This document shows positions 6,881 through 7,136 of a DNA stretch of 7,136 nucleotides, in pieces. The notes beneath the pieces were generated by a model. That model did not search any database. It saw nothing but the letters and a program-made list of their open reading frames with translations, and was not told the origin of the DNA. Origin of the DNA: Lachnoclostridium phytofermentans (GTDB lineage: Bacteria; Bacillota; Clostridia; Lachnospirales; Lachnospiraceae); the NCBI GenBank assembly GCA_003526525.1, contig DPVV01000251.1:1674-8809 (forward strand), written 5' to 3'. Each line of letters starts with the position of its first letter. Positions within the stretch are counted from its first letter, which is position 1. The translations under genes and the position numbers were made by a program.

Positions 6881-7136
6881 CTACATTAATGTAGCGAATA
6901 AATTTAGTATCTGCTGCACTAATTTCGTATGCCAAGGACGATTTTTCCATTCCTTATATGTTACCTCACGGCACTCTTCCATAGTTTTAAGCAAGTCCTC
7001 TTTAATGGTAGAAATAACATCGCTATTACACATAAAAACACCACATTCATAATGCAAATAAAATCTACGATAATCCATATTTATAGTCCCTACAATACCA
7101 CAATCTTCATTTATAATAGTCTTCGCATGAATAAAT
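6881..7136 (-). CDS. cls: Cardiolipin synthase (phospholipase D family), C-terminal 84 residues only
   Basis: The frame is open from the right edge to a TAG at 6881, so the N-terminus lies outside. An ATG at 7078 is internal, because family-conserved sequence continues upstream of it to the edge. Cardiolipin synthases condense two phosphatidylglycerol molecules, or a related pair, at the cytoplasmic membrane, using two HKD motifs. The second HKD motif is visible: FIHAKTI with the catalytic His and Lys, then GTINMDYR. It is followed by the typical C-terminal sequence FYLHYECGVF...DVISTIKEDLLKTMEECREVT and the end LNLFATLM. The segment between Lys and GT is one residue shorter than I expect, with Glu where Asp is usual. 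It is followed after 18 bases by the YvyF-like gene. Confidence 0.88.
   Translation of the reverse strand, partial: FIHAKTIINEDCGIVGTINMDYRRFYLHYECGVFMCNSDVISTIKEDLLKTMEECREVTYKEWKNRPWHTKLVQQILNLFATLM

Noticed and set aside
6771..7052. A 93-codon open frame on the plus strand
   Set aside because: It lies antisense to the cardiolipin synthase end and the YvyF-like gene, both supported by family motifs, and its translation shows no recognisable domain.
6881..7078. A separate 65-residue gene starting at the ATG at 7078
   Set aside because: The frame stays open to the window edge and the upstream residues (FIHAKTI...GTIN) are the conserved HKD motif, so this is the tail of cardiolipin synthase.

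Overview
The window is low-GC, densely coded DNA of Firmicutes (Clostridia) type. Protein style, gene order and strong purine-rich Shine-Dalgarno sites suggest a Lachnospiraceae-like organism, close to Lachnoclostridium (Clostridium) phytofermentans. This assignment comes from recognition, not from a database search. All seven genes lie on the minus strand, so transcription runs from high to low coordinates.

In transcription order: (1) the 3' end of a cardiolipin synthase gene (7136-6881, entering from outside the window); (2) a small zinc-ribbon/helix-turn-helix protein resembling the YvyF flagellar-operon family (6862-6611); (3) ruvA and (4) ruvB, the Holliday-junction branch-migration motor (6509-4870); (5) zapA, the FtsZ-ring associated protein (4711-4298); (6) a long two-module U32 'peptidase', probably an RNA hydroxylation enzyme related to RlhA/TrhP (4222-1676); (7) an FtsW/RodA/SpoVE-family (SEDS) peptidoglycan polymerase that starts at 1513 and runs off the left edge.

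The first four genes are tightly packed, with gaps of 18, 101 and 20 bp, and look like one transcription unit. A near-consensus housekeeping promoter (TTGTCA, 17 bp, TATAAT) lies just after the ruvB stop, so zapA starts a second unit. A perfect 8-bp dyad sits at the expected transcription start. A terminator-like hairpin with a T-rich tail follows zapA and abuts the ribosome-binding site of the U32 gene, so the U32 gene is probably expressed by read-through. The 162-bp gap between the U32 gene and the SEDS gene holds two related, imperfectly palindromic repeat copies and no recognisable promoter. No stretch longer than 300 bp lacks a gene.

The genes are mainly housekeeping: membrane lipid synthesis, DNA recombination, cell division, RNA modification and cell-wall synthesis. 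I see no mobile element, CRISPR array, tRNA, rRNA or defence system, and no convincing new multi-gene system. The points worth a second look are regulatory and structural details: the zapA promoter dyad, the terminator before the U32 gene, the paired intergenic repeats, a 27-bp in-frame tandem repeat in the U32 gene, an irregular HKD motif in the cardiolipin synthase, and the YvyF-like protein next to ruvAB.
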